Source of the DNA: E44-bin89 sp034409565
GTDB taxonomy: Bacteria; Chloroflexota; Dehalococcoidia; Dehalococcoidales; RBG-16-60-22
Reading direction: 5' to 3'
DNA: 64,000 bases
Assembly: GCA_034409565.1 (NCBI GenBank)
Contig: DAOUMS010000007.1
Span: 80,820 to 144,819 of the forward strand
Part shown: piece by piece, positions 51,745 through 59,721 of the stretch
Numbering within the stretch: the first letter of the stretch is position 1
Layout: each line of letters begins with the position of its first letter
Notes under the pieces: generated by a model
The model's database searches: none
Told to the model about the DNA's origin: nothing
Seen by the model: only the letters and a program-made list of their open reading frames with translations
Made by a program: the position numbers and the translations under genes

Positions 51745-53082
51745 CTACTTTATCATCATACTGGGTAGCCAGAGGACCAGCTGTGGGAAAAACGAGCAGA
51801 GGGCAAGCCCTATCATTATCAGAGGGATAAACGGAATTACCCCCTTGATGACGTCCGCCATGGTTATTTTCAGTTCCGGTGCCGCCGCGCCGACGGTAAA
51901 GTATATGGCAGGGGCGAAGGGGGGAGTATTGAATCCCATCTGAAGGTTGATGGCTATCATTATGGCAAACCAGATGGGGTCGAACCCGAGAGCCGGCACG
52001 ATGGGGAACACTATCGGCACCATGATGGCAAGGATACCCAGCCACTCAACGAAAAATCCCAGGATAAAGACAATGAGCATGACAACGGCAAAGGCACCCC
52101 ATGACCCGCCCGGGGCCGCCAGAAGCAGTGCCGCAATCACTTTGCCGCAGCCCAGGTGGAGAAATATGCCTACGTAAGCGAAAGATATGCCGGCGATGAA
52201 AAAGACATAGGTGAAAAGCTTTATCGTCTCGTAACAGGTCTCTTTCAGCAGCCGGAAGCTAAAGTTGCGGCGGGCTATGACCAGAAGCATTGAAGCGAAA
52301 GCTCCGGTGGCAGCTGCCTCGGTGGGAGGGGCGATACCGAAAAAGATAACCCCCAGCACGGAGAGGATAATAAATGCGGGCGGTACCAGCGAGACAAAGA
52401 GCACTTTCGTTTTCTTTCCGAAGGAGATTGCCCTCTCTTCGGCAGGAACCACCGGCGCCAGATTTGGTTGCAAGAAAGACCTAACGGTGATGTAGGTAAT
52501 ATACAGGCCAGCAAGCATGAAGCCGGGGATAAAGGCACCAAAAAAGAGCTTTCCTACGGATAGTTCCGCCAGGGGACCAAAAACCACCAGCATGATACTC
52601 GGCGGGATGAGAATACCCAGAGTGCCGCTGACCGCCGTGGTGCCCGCAGCCAAACTTTTGTTATAACCCCGCCTTATCATTGACGGGAGAGCCACCAGGG
52701 CTAACATGGTGGTAGAAGCAGCGATTACCCCAACACAGGCAGCCAGGATAGTGCCGACCAGCACCGTGGTTACCGCCAGGCCACCCCGGTAGCCACCCAG
52801 CCATATATACATGGCTTGATACATGTCTTCCACCGTCCCGGCGCGTTCCAACCACAGTCCCATAAAAATGAAAAGGGGCAGTGCCAGAAAGCTGTACTTC
52901 TGCGAGAAATCATACATACGCAGATAAAGTACGTCGCCAGTTATAGCCGGGCCAGCGGTGGCAAACCCGACCAGTACCGCCACGGCACCGATGACGGCCG
53001 CGATGTAGTACCCGGTGAGCACGCCGAACAAGATACCGCCGAGCATTATTATGGTGATAACCTCTGGACTCAGGTCAATCAT
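51745..53082 (-). CDS. dctM: TRAP transporter large permease (DctM)
   Basis: A 445-residue protein with 12 or so transmembrane helices of the DctM/Siad-M type. The segments SGTLGILIPPSIMLVVFG and a late GFNTPPFAPAIYF carry the Na+/substrate-site small residues, and the PPTEAAATGAF stretch is diagnostic. It imports an organic acid with DctQ and DctP, driven by an ion gradient. Its start overlaps the dctQ stop by eight bases. Confidence 0.94.
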   Translation of the reverse strand: MIDLSPEVITIIMLGGILFGVLTGYYIAAVIGAVAVLVGFATAGPAITGDVLYLRMYDFSQKYSFLALPLFIFMGLWLERAGTVEDMYQAMYIWLGGYRGGLAVTTVLVGTILAACVGVIAASTTMLALVALPSMIRRGYNKSLAAGTTAVSGTLGILIPPSIMLVVFGPLAELSVGKLFFGAFIPGFMLAGLYITYITVRSFLQPNLAPVVPAEERAISFGKKTKVLFVSLVPPAFIILSVLGVIFFGIAPPTEAAATGAFASMLLVIARRNFSFRLLKETCYETIKLFTYVFFIAGISFAYVGIFLHLGCGKVIAALLLAAPGGSWGAFAVVMLIVFILGFFVEWLGILAIMVPIVFPIVPALGFDPIWFAIMIAINLQMGFNTPPFAPAIYFTVGAAAPELKITMADVIKGVIPFIPLIMIGLALCSFFPQLVLWLPSMMIK

Positions 53083-53584
53083 AAGGCTTATTCCTCACCG
53101 CAAAGTAAAAATCACGAAAGAATCGCGCCAGACATTGAAGGGTGAAAGTGCACCAGCCTAACAGGTAAACGGTTCTGAAGGGAGCTGCCGGGGGGTACCA
53201 CCAGCTCTCATCTCTCACCTCACCCATAACCCAGGATTGCACCGCCCACTCCGCAGAATTCAGCACAAATACATAAAGCACCGGGACCATGAAAACCAGG
53301 AAAAAGCAGACGTCAAGAATTACCTTTACTCTGGGGGAAAATGTCCGGTAAATAATATCAATTCTGAGGTGCTTGCGGTGGACATGGGCATAGGCCAGAC
53401 CCATGACGACGAGGGTTCCGCCCATCATCTGGCTGGTCAGATGGGCCCATACAGTCGGCCGGTTAAAGCCCCACCTGGCTACCACTTCAAAGACAAGTAC
53501 CAGGACGAGGGCTAACGCCAGCCAGGCGAATGCCCTTCCGCTGTAGTCACTAATGGCATCAACAACTTTGAGTACTTTTCTCAA
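53075..53584 (-). CDS. dctQ: TRAP transporter small permease (DctQ)
   Basis: A 169-residue four-helix membrane protein of the DctQ family, with the conserved LVLVFEVVARWGFNRPTVWA segment and LRIDIIY loop. It is the small membrane partner between DctP and DctM. A TTG start follows AAGGTCA. A GC-rich 12-bp stem-loop lies between it and dctP. Confidence 0.92.
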   Translation of the reverse strand: MRKVLKVVDAISDYSGRAFAWLALALVLVLVFEVVARWGFNRPTVWAHLTSQMMGGTLVVMGLAYAHVHRKHLRIDIIYRTFSPRVKVILDVCFFLVFMVPVLYVFVLNSAEWAVQSWVMGEVRDESWWYPPAAPFRTVYLLGWCTFTLQCLARFFRDFYFAVRNKPYD

Positions 53585-53618
53585 TGACCTTCAGTGTCTT
53601 CCGTTAAATTTTTCTTTG

Positions 53619-53652
53619 CCCCCCGCCCGGGCTGATGCTGCCGGGCGGGGGG
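53619..53652 (-). terminator. GC-rich stem-loop between dctP and dctQ
   Basis: CCCCCCGCCCGG and CCGGGCGGGGGG form a perfect 12-bp stem with a 10-base loop. No T-tract follows on the minus strand. It is probably an mRNA-stabilising or partial-termination element that lowers permease expression relative to the binding protein. Confidence 0.55.
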
Positions 53653-53691
53653 GCAGAGTCGAGTGTTTCTTTATCAGGCTTTTGAAAAGCG

Positions 53692-54873
53692 CTACAGGCG
53701 CGCGAAGCCTCTCTCTATCATGTCTTTGAATTCCATCATTGAACTGTATAACTTGTCAATGAAGGGGTCGGCGGCGCTTTTCTCGGCGTAGAAGGCACGC
53801 GCTTCCTTGGAATAGGCTTCTTCTATCTCGTCGGAGACTAATTCCACCGTGTTGCCGTAGTCGATGAAATTCTGCACGGCCTTAACATCTTCGACGGCGT
53901 AGAGATAGTAGACCCTCATCATCGCCCCCTGCGCGAACGATGTCATTAGTTGTTTGAGGTCGTCTGGCAGCTCCGCCCAGCGCTCTTCATAGACGAGGAA
54001 CTGCATATACTCCATGGGCTGACGCGATGGTGAGAGGTAAACGTACTGACCTACTTCCTGCAAGCCACGTGCCCAGTCAGAGGCCGGAGTGGACACCTCA
54101 AAGGCATCAATTACTCCCCGTTGCATTGACTCATAGACTTCCGAGGAGGGGAAGAAACTCGCCGAAGCCCCCATTCTGCTCAAAATCTCACCACCATCAC
54201 CTGAACCCCGGAATTTCAATCCCTCGAGGTCTTCCGGAGTTTTTAATTCCCTTTCGGAGTGCAGCCACGTCTCCGGAGTGGTGATATACCCGCCATAGGG
54301 TATCGCGTGCACGTTAAAGTCCTTGAGCATCTCATCCATTAGCTCGGCGCCACCTCCATACATCAGCCAGGCATGGAACTCAACGCCGGTCAATCCGCCG
54401 GAGACGTAAGACATCATAGGGGCGGGGCCAGGTATGAATTTCTTCCAGTGTGCCGCGGGTGTCAGGGCAAGGTCAAGAGCACCCTGGTTCACCGTCTCAA
54501 ACTCCATTTGCTGTTCCACAATGTCGCCAGCGCCATACCAGTCAATCTCCAGTCGCCCACCGCTGGCAAGTTCCATTTCATCCAGTACCTCCATCCACTC
54601 CTGGTTCTTGGGGTCTACGAGCATACTGCCGACTTGCCCCACAAATCTATATACCTCTGCTGGTTGGGCTGGTGCTGGAGCTGGTGCCGGGGCCGGTGCT
54701 GGTGCTGGAGCCGGAGCTGGGGCTGGTGCTGGAGCCGGAGCTGGGGCTGGTGCTGGAGTGGGAGCTGGTGCTGGAGCAGGGGCTGGGGCAGGAGCTGGTT
54801 TCGCACAAGCAGCCGCAATACTGCTAATTAGAACTACGACTAATACCAAAGTTAGTATTAGTTTTTTGTTCAT
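53692..54873 (-). CDS. dctP: TRAP transporter substrate-binding lipoprotein (DctP)
   Basis: A 393-residue lipoprotein. The signal helix ends in lipobox AAAC (about 20-23), followed by a ~45-residue Ala-Pro linker that tethers the binding domain to the membrane. The periplasmic-type DctP fold follows, with the LKTPEDLEGLKFRGSGDGG segment containing the conserved carboxylate-binding arginine and DAFEVSTPASDW. AGAGGAGG precedes the ATG. The gene is first of a dctPQM operon with a structured leader. The ligand is likely a carboxylate; its identity is not predictable. Confidence 0.93.
   Translation of the reverse strand: MNKKLILTLVLVVVLISSIAAACAKPAPAPAPAPAPAPTPAPAPAPAPAPAPAPAPAPAPAPAPAPAPAQPAEVYRFVGQVGSMLVDPKNQEWMEVLDEMELASGGRLEIDWYGAGDIVEQQMEFETVNQGALDLALTPAAHWKKFIPGPAPMMSYVSGGLTGVEFHAWLMYGGGAELMDEMLKDFNVHAIPYGGYITTPETWLHSERELKTPEDLEGLKFRGSGDGGEILSRMGASASFFPSSEVYESMQRGVIDAFEVSTPASDWARGLQEVGQYVYLSPSRQPMEYMQFLVYEERWAELPDDLKQLMTSFAQGAMMRVYYLYAVEDVKAVQNFIDYGNTVELVSDEIEEAYSKEARAFYAEKSAADPFIDKLYSSMMEFKDMIERGFARL
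54667..54800 (-). repeat. Tandem Ala-Pro codon repeat in dctP
   Basis: A low-complexity run of GCT/GCC/GCA and CCA/CCG codons encodes the (AP)n linker. It includes an exact 24-bp direct repeat at 54701-54724 and 54725-54748. Slippage at this site could change linker length. Confidence 0.8.
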
Positions 54874-54944
54874 GATATCCTCCTCTGAATTCGAATACCT
54901 CGTTTTTTAATATGTTGCTATGAAATTGATCACCTCCTGTACTA

Positions 54945-55020
54945 AAATTAAAAAAGTGACTAGATGAGATAGGCACCAGCCAACCGCATCTCAGGTATTA
55001 AAACGGTCACTGGTGCCTCT
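54945..55020 (-). promoter_or_regulatory. Structured leader of the TRAP operon (attenuator candidate)
   Basis: On the minus strand AGGCACCAG (55010-55018) pairs perfectly with CTGGTGCCT (54971-54979). Alternatively TGAGAT pairs with ATCTCA and GTGAC with GTCAC, and that structure runs directly into TTTTTT. The two folds exclude each other, the layout of a transcription attenuator or riboswitch. It matches no riboswitch class I can name. Confidence 0.5.
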
Positions 55021-55086
55021 AAATAGCGCCACATCCTAACTATGGCAAGTTCCTTTCAGAAGTGTTTCATATTCGTAAATGCTATT

Positions 55087-55115
55087 ATAGTACTAGCTCA
55101 TTTCATAATTGTCAA
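55087..55115 (-). promoter_or_regulatory. Sigma-70 promoter of the TRAP operon
   Basis: On the minus strand a perfect TTGACA (55110-55115), a 17-bp spacer and TACTAT (55087-55092) are present. The predicted transcript has a leader of about 200 bases before dctP, which contains the structured element. Confidence 0.6.
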
Positions 55116-55118
55116 TAC

Positions 55119-55130
55119 TTTGAATTCAAA
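55119..55130. promoter_or_regulatory. 12-bp perfect palindrome next to the TRAP promoter
   Basis: TTTGAATTCAAA lies 4 bp upstream of the -35 box of the TRAP promoter. It is a candidate binding site for a dimeric regulator. Confidence 0.35.
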
Positions 55131-55256
55131 TTTACCATTTTGCAAAGTTCGGTTATTGTCAGGCAGCTTGACAAGAATGGATTGTCTGAGTAAATTGGTG
55201 CTGAGGCTTACCGGGAATTTGGAAATATTTCATTGCACTACAAAGGAGGTACCATA

Positions 55257-55772
55257 GTGATTAATGCGGAGCGTGTAGAGAAAGTCAAGAGAAAGGCACT
55301 GGAGAATGACTTTCTTTCTGGCTGTTCGCAAAGCGTCTTGGGGGCCATTCAAGAGGAGTTCGGCATCGGTAACATAGATTCATTTAAAGCGGCTACAGTG
55401 CTCTCTGGCGGTGTTGCCCGTAAAGGAGAGACCTGCGGTGCCATAATTGGTGCTCTTCTCGCCCTTGGCCTGGTCGCTGGCCGGGAGAAGATGGAAGATT
55501 TTGACGCTTATCAAGGAGCGATGACTCTCGCCGACGAAGTACGTGATAAATTTATGAAAGAATTAAAGGCCCAGTTTGGCTTTCAAAAGGAGCCGGAGAG
55601 CACACTTTGCCGGCATATTCAAGAAAGAGTGTATGGAAGATCGTTCGATTTATCCGATGACAAAGAGCGCCAGGCCTTTCTGGATGCCGGCGGTCACAAT
55701 GAGACCGGTTGCCCCAAGGTCTGTGGTATCGCCGCTCAGGTGATTGCGGAAAAGATAATGGAACTCGAATAG
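55257..55772 (+). CDS. C_GCAxxG_C_C family redox protein
   Basis: A 171-residue protein of the C_GCAxxG_C_C family. The first conserved cysteine is in FLSGCSQSV, GETCGAIIGALLALGL is the named motif, and later cysteines lie in TLCRHIQE, TGCPKVCG. The family occurs in anaerobes and is presumed redox-active. The GTG at 55257 follows AAAGGAGG by seven bases. It is divergent from the TRAP operon and convergent with the cupin gene. Confidence 0.88.
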   Translation: MINAERVEKVKRKALENDFLSGCSQSVLGAIQEEFGIGNIDSFKAATVLSGGVARKGETCGAIIGALLALGLVAGREKMEDFDAYQGAMTLADEVRDKFMKELKAQFGFQKEPESTLCRHIQERVYGRSFDLSDDKERQAFLDAGGHNETGCPKVCGIAAQVIAEKIMELE

Positions 55773-55788
55773 ATAGCGACCTGCCTGA

Positions 55789-56139
55789 TTAAAACTTTGT
55801 CTCGCCGGGCCTGAGGATTGACAGGTGGGAGAATGGTGCGTCCTCGGTAGCTCCGTGCCAGTGGCGTTCTCCCGCAGGAATGTAAATCGCTGTACCTGGC
55901 GTCACTATACATTCTTCGTTCTCGTCGGCCACTATGCCTTTTCCCTCAGTCACATAAAGTACCTGTTCACCGGTGTGTGAGTGAAATATATTACGGGCCC
56001 CAGGATTAAACGTTATCATGGTTACGCGTATTTCTTGGGCAATCTTATCATCGATGAGCGGTAGCCGGTAAACTTTACCCTCAAACATTTTGCTGGTGGC
56101 TTCTGCTGCTTTCGTCTCAGTTGGTTTCACTATTTTCAT
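55789..56139 (-). CDS. Cupin domain protein
   Basis: A 116-residue single-domain cupin. Motif 1 is HSHTGEQVLYVTEGKG and motif 2 GTAIYIPAGERHWHGA, giving a normal metal site of histidines and glutamate. Small cupins of this kind act in isomerisation or oxygen-independent metal chemistry, or as sensors. GGAGGAAGTC precedes the ATG. Confidence 0.88.
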   Translation of the reverse strand: MKIVKPTETKAAEATSKMFEGKVYRLPLIDDKIAQEIRVTMITFNPGARNIFHSHTGEQVLYVTEGKGIVADENEECIVTPGTAIYIPAGERHWHGATEDAPFSHLSILRPGETKF

Positions 56140-56300
56140 GACTTCCTCCGTACTGAAAATTTCTCTGGCGGCTCACCCCTGTACTTGAGATATGGCTCTT
56201 CTTTATACCGCAATTGCCCGCCAAAATCAATGGGCAGGGCTTTCCTGATGGCACAGGCCTATTGTATGATACATTATAATAGGGAAAAGATAGGAGCACC

Positions 56301-57023
56301 ATGAAAATCGACCAGGACAAATGCATAGCTTGCTTGGAATGTATAGACTATTGTCCCATGGAAGCCATTAAAGAGAATCCAGAAAATGGCGAAGTGTTTA
56401 TTGATGAAGATGAGTGTGTGGAATGTGGTTGCTGCTTAAAAGCTGAAGTTTGCCCTTGCGAGGCCATCTGGCAGCCAGAGCTTAACTGGCAGAGAAGACT
56501 GCGAGCAGAGTTCAGTGATGCGTCCGTACCTCATCCGCTTACCGGTATAAGAGGACGGGGTACGGATGAGATGAAAACCAACGACGTTACTGGTCGCTAC
56601 CCCAGAGGAAAAATTGGCATCGCTGCTGAACTGGGGCGCCCGGGCACTGGGACCCGTTTCCGGGATGTGGAAAAAGTGCTCAAGGCTCTGGTGCCTTTCG
56701 GAGTTGTTTTCGAGAAGAGTAATCCCACCTATGCGCTCATTGCCGATGTGGCGACGGGAAAGCTGAAGGAAGAAGTCCTCAATGAAAAAGTACTCTCGGC
56801 CATAGTTGAGTTCAGCGTTACCATTGATAAAGTAGCCCCGGTGCTGAAAGCTCTCCAGGAAGTGTCCCGACAGGTAGACACCGTCTTGAGTATGAATATG
56901 TGTTCTCTGCTTGAACCGGATGGTACCTGTCTGGCTGAGGATGCCGTTCGCGGTGCTGGTTTCGAAATTAGGCCTAATGGCAAGAATAACATTGGTCTTG
57001 GCCGTCCCCTGGCTAAAATTTGA
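56301..57023 (+). CDS. Two-cluster ferredoxin fused to a domain of unknown function
   Basis: A 240-residue protein. The N-terminal ferredoxin has CIACLECIDYCP (about 8-19) and CVECGCCLKAEVCPC (about 38-52), the second with an extra two-residue insertion before its last cysteine. The remaining ~180 residues are a conserved-looking alpha/beta domain (GRYPRGKIGIAAELGRPGTG, GVVFEKSNPTYALIADV, LSMNMCSLLEPDGTCLAEDA) that I do not recognise. TAGGAG precedes the ATG. The next gene starts 12 bp later and is probably its partner. Confidence 0.72.
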   Translation: MKIDQDKCIACLECIDYCPMEAIKENPENGEVFIDEDECVECGCCLKAEVCPCEAIWQPELNWQRRLRAEFSDASVPHPLTGIRGRGTDEMKTNDVTGRYPRGKIGIAAELGRPGTGTRFRDVEKVLKALVPFGVVFEKSNPTYALIADVATGKLKEEVLNEKVLSAIVEFSVTIDKVAPVLKALQEVSRQVDTVLSMNMCSLLEPDGTCLAEDAVRGAGFEIRPNGKNNIGLGRPLAKI

Positions 57024-57035
57024 TGGAGAAAGAAG

Positions 57036-57680
57036 ATGACGCATACCAACCATAGACAGGGCACTATTGAAAGTCTCAGAGGCGATTGGGTTGTCCAGAT
57101 GAGGAGAGCCAAAGGAGTCAATGACCAGAATGCCAGTCCGAAGTTAAAGAAATTCCTGGAACTTAGTCTCAAGTATGACCCGGTAGGTGCCGGCTGTTCC
57201 AAAATCGGTAATACTCTAACCTTAGGCTGGCAGAAGTTCATGGACGACGTGGGTAATATTGAGGATTCGCATAATGCGCACATAGTTTTTGATAGCGCCG
57301 ATAAAGTGGCTAAATTCCTTAAGGATTTAGTGCAAGCCGATTTGGGGCTGTCGGTCATTGTTAGCGGGCTTCATGATGAGATTGACCATATGTGCCGCAA
57401 GGCAGGGACGAGACGCCATACCGTGCAGTATTCATTAGGCGTTTGGGGCAAAACCGGGCTATTACCGCACTCCAAAATACTGGAGATAACCACCATGTGT
57501 GGTCATGGCACCATACCATTTAATCTGGTGCGGCGCATGGCCAAAGCGGTGCGGGATGGAACGCTCAGCCTGGAGAAGGCGGCAGAAAGGCTGGGTAAAC
57601 CCTGCGTCTGCGGTGTCTTCAATACCAGACGGGCGCAGACGTTGCTTCAGGAATACATTGCCTGCTTGGGACAGGAATAA
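57036..57680 (+). CDS. Conserved protein of unknown function, partner of ferredoxin fusion
   Basis: A 214-residue soluble protein with no family I recognise. It contains CSKIG near residue 54, DEIDHMC, and a C-terminal half with TTMCGHGTIPFNLVRRM and LGKPCVCGVFNTRRA, giving five or six cysteines that could bind a metal or cluster. DGTLSLEKAAERLGKPCVCG resembles a short helix-turn-helix before the last cysteines. It is 12 bp after the ferredoxin fusion gene, so the two probably work together in electron transfer. Confidence 0.65.
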   Translation: MTHTNHRQGTIESLRGDWVVQMRRAKGVNDQNASPKLKKFLELSLKYDPVGAGCSKIGNTLTLGWQKFMDDVGNIEDSHNAHIVFDSADKVAKFLKDLVQADLGLSVIVSGLHDEIDHMCRKAGTRRHTVQYSLGVWGKTGLLPHSKILEITTMCGHGTIPFNLVRRMAKAVRDGTLSLEKAAERLGKPCVCGVFNTRRAQTLLQEYIACLGQE

Positions 57681-57724
57681 AGAACACCCCTTTGCCTCAT
57701 TTCAACCACCACTATAGCGAGTAA

Positions 57725-58819
57725 TCAGCTTTCCTCGTACTCTTTGAGGGCAGCGTGGTTGATATCCATACCGAGGCCCGGCTTCTCAAGGAGGGTAACC
57801 CAGCCTTTTTCTGCTTTGGGCGGGTTTACGAAAATGACCTCAGAGAGCTTCTGGCCCAGGGCGTGGAACTCTACCAGCCAGCCGTTAGCTACCCCAGCCA
57901 CAAGGTGCATATTGATGTGGGGACAAACATACCCATGCGTCGCTATGGGGAGATTATAGGCCTGGGCGAAATGGGCTACCTTCAATCCCTCGGAGAAACC
58001 GCCGACAAGAGCGGCGTCAGTTTGCACAATATCTACCGCGTTACCAGCTATAAGGTCTCTATGCCGCCAGCGCATGCCCTCCTGCTGTCCCGCAGCGATG
58101 GGAATGAAAGTGCGTGTCCGTAGCTCCGCTAGGTCTTTAACATCGTTGTTATGCACCGGCTCCTCAAACCAAGTAATATTATATGGCTCTATGCGCCTGG
58201 CCAGTTCCACAGCTTGGCGTAGGCTGAAAAGATGGTTGGCATCCACTATAATCTGGACGTCGTCCCCGACACCTTTCCGCAGCGCTTCAACACGTGCTTG
58301 GTCCTCGGGCAGGTTGTCCGCCCCATCTATCCCCACCACCATCTTTAATTTATTATAGCCTTCGCTGACCAGTGCTTTCGCTACGGAAACCAGTTCCTCA
58401 CGACTGTAAGAAAGCAGTCCGAAGGTAGCATATACGGGCACCCGCTGGGCATAGCCCCCGAGAAGACGATATATTGGCTGTCCCATGATTTTTCCCTTGA
58501 TGTCCCATAGGGCAATATCTAGGGCACTCATGGCACAGGTGATGACCCCTGTCATTGCCCGCCGGTTGAACCGGCAAAACATTTCTTGCCAGAGCCACTC
58601 AGTACTTAATGGATTTTGGCCTAATAAAAAGGGCCCCAGGTCACGGAGGATGTACTCTTTTATAGCGAAACGATTCATAATACTGGTGAGACCAAAGCCG
58701 GTGACCCCCTCGTCTGTTTCTAAATATACACAGGTGGCATCACGCCACAGGGGCTCTTTACAATGGGGGAGGTTAAAAGGCACATTATGGCAGGTTGCAT
58801 AAACCGAGGTAATTTTCAT
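57725..58819 (-). CDS. Enolase-superfamily enzyme (mandelate racemase group)
   Basis: A 364-residue enzyme. The capping domain comes first, then a barrel with Lys-x-Lys (KLKMVVG), metal ligands in VDANHLF, FEEPV and AGQQEG, Asp in DIVQTDAALVGG and His in ATHGYVCP. The Lys and Asp-His dyad are those of the mandelate racemase subgroup, which includes sugar-acid dehydratases. The start at 58819 follows GGAGG. UxaA- and Ldh-type genes elsewhere in the window support hydroxy-acid catabolism. Confidence 0.88.
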   Translation of the reverse strand: MKITSVYATCHNVPFNLPHCKEPLWRDATCVYLETDEGVTGFGLTSIMNRFAIKEYILRDLGPFLLGQNPLSTEWLWQEMFCRFNRRAMTGVITCAMSALDIALWDIKGKIMGQPIYRLLGGYAQRVPVYATFGLLSYSREELVSVAKALVSEGYNKLKMVVGIDGADNLPEDQARVEALRKGVGDDVQIIVDANHLFSLRQAVELARRIEPYNITWFEEPVHNNDVKDLAELRTRTFIPIAAGQQEGMRWRHRDLIAGNAVDIVQTDAALVGGFSEGLKVAHFAQAYNLPIATHGYVCPHINMHLVAGVANGWLVEFHALGQKLSEVIFVNPPKAEKGWVTLLEKPGLGMDINHAALKEYEES

Positions 58820-59030
58820 TTTGACCTCCATAAATTAGAGTGGTGATAGAAGCAATATCACGAACAGAGGGATATTATATTCGCTAAATTGGCCGCTTCA
58901 TAATCTGAGTTATCTTTTGTTGATTATATGCCTCCAAAGAGAGAACATTCAATGCCTTTGTCGGGGATAGCAAATCGACCGCTATTTCACAATTCACTAA
59001 AATGTTTCCTGAAGACTACAACGTAGTATT

Positions 59031-59123
59031 TTGAACTCAAACCCACCTAAATCCCTGTCCGCACTTAAATGGCAGATATATTCCAAGAGACATGATGTCA
59101 TTTAAAAATGGAGAATTTGGGAC
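59031..59123 (+). repeat. Palindromic intergenic repeat, copy 4
   Basis: It begins with TTGAACTCAAAC like copy 3. Left arm TAAATCCCTGTCCGCACTTAA, centre ATATATTCCAAGAGACATGA and right arm TTTAAAAATGGAGAATTTGG follow. It lies in a 373-bp gene-free stretch (58820-59192) that also holds the MarR promoter. Confidence 0.6.
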
Positions 59124-59154
59124 AAATTTGATGATATTCTTCATTAAATGGGTC

Positions 59155-59185
59155 TTGACAAAATATAGTTTAGGTACTAAACTAT
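59155..59185 (+). promoter_or_regulatory. MarR promoter with overlapping inverted-repeat operator
   Basis: TTGACA (59155-59160), a 17-bp spacer and TAAACT (59178-59183) form the promoter. Perfect 9-bp arms ATAGTTTAG and CTAAACTAT around GTA (59165-59185) cover the spacer and -10. The MarR ATG is 8 bp downstream with no ribosome site, suggesting an almost leaderless, autoregulated transcript. Confidence 0.65.
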
Positions 59186-59192
59186 TCTGGTC

Positions 59193-59669
59193 ATGAGAAA
59201 TATAATTAATATCTATGAGGAAATTCTGCAGAAGCTCGAAAAAGTAATTGTAAGGATGGAGTCAATGCACACTCCGTCACTTAGTTTTGGCACCGGCGTA
59301 TTAATGCATACGAAAGAAATACACACTGTTCAAGCTATTGGGAAAAACTCCGGAATTAATGTTACTAAACTAGCAGAGCATACAGGAGTTACCAAAGGAG
59401 CTGTGTCGCAAACTCTTAAGAGACTAATTAGAAAAGGTTTAGTGCGGAAAACACACGCACCGGGCAATGACAAGGAGGTGGTATTAGAACTTACTGACCT
59501 CGGTTGGATTGGCTTTCACAACCATGAAAAGTTCCACATGGAAACTCTGGATATTGCCCGCGAATATTATGGAGACCAGCTTAGAAGCAAACTTGAAAGA
59601 ATACATTTGGCCGTAGATGACATTTATAAAATGTTAAATGAATATGATAAAAGAAGGAAAAAGGAATAG
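59193..59669 (+). CDS. MarR family transcriptional regulator
   Basis: A 158-residue winged-helix dimeric regulator. The recognition region GINVTKLAEHTGVTKGAVSQTLKRLIRKGLV (core NVTKLAEHTGVTKGAVSQ) and the wing KTHAPGNDKEVVLELTDLG are classical. An inverted-repeat operator overlaps its own promoter, and a matching site sits between it and the methyltransferase gene, so it likely represses both. The inducer is unknown. Confidence 0.9.
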   Translation: MRNIINIYEEILQKLEKVIVRMESMHTPSLSFGTGVLMHTKEIHTVQAIGKNSGINVTKLAEHTGVTKGAVSQTLKRLIRKGLVRKTHAPGNDKEVVLELTDLGWIGFHNHEKFHMETLDIAREYYGDQLRSKLERIHLAVDDIYKMLNEYDKRRKKE

Positions 59670-59688
59670 TATATTTTTTGACTACTAT

Positions 59689-59705
59689 TGTTTAGTAGCT
59701 AAACA
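59689..59705 (+). promoter_or_regulatory. Second MarR-type operator before the methyltransferase
   Basis: TGTTTAG and CTAAACA flank TAG. The core GTTTAGnnnCTAAAC is identical to that in the marR promoter. A TTGACT at 59678-59683 sits at nearly the same distance upstream as the -35 does at the first site. Confidence 0.55.
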
Positions 59706-59721
59706 TAAAGGAGGTGAAACA

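Noticed and set aside
54667..54800. CRISPR-like array
   Set aside because: The repeats are short, contiguous and in frame with dctP, without spacers; no cas genes are present in the window.
54660..54830. Long Gly-Ala-rich plus-strand frames opposite dctP
   Set aside because: They are the reverse reading of the Ala-Pro linker repeat; dctP has a signal peptide, domain match and operon context.
55042..55257. 71-codon plus-strand frame upstream of the C_GCAxxG_C_C gene
   Set aside because: It covers the TRAP promoter and palindrome, lacks a ribosome site and shows no domain.
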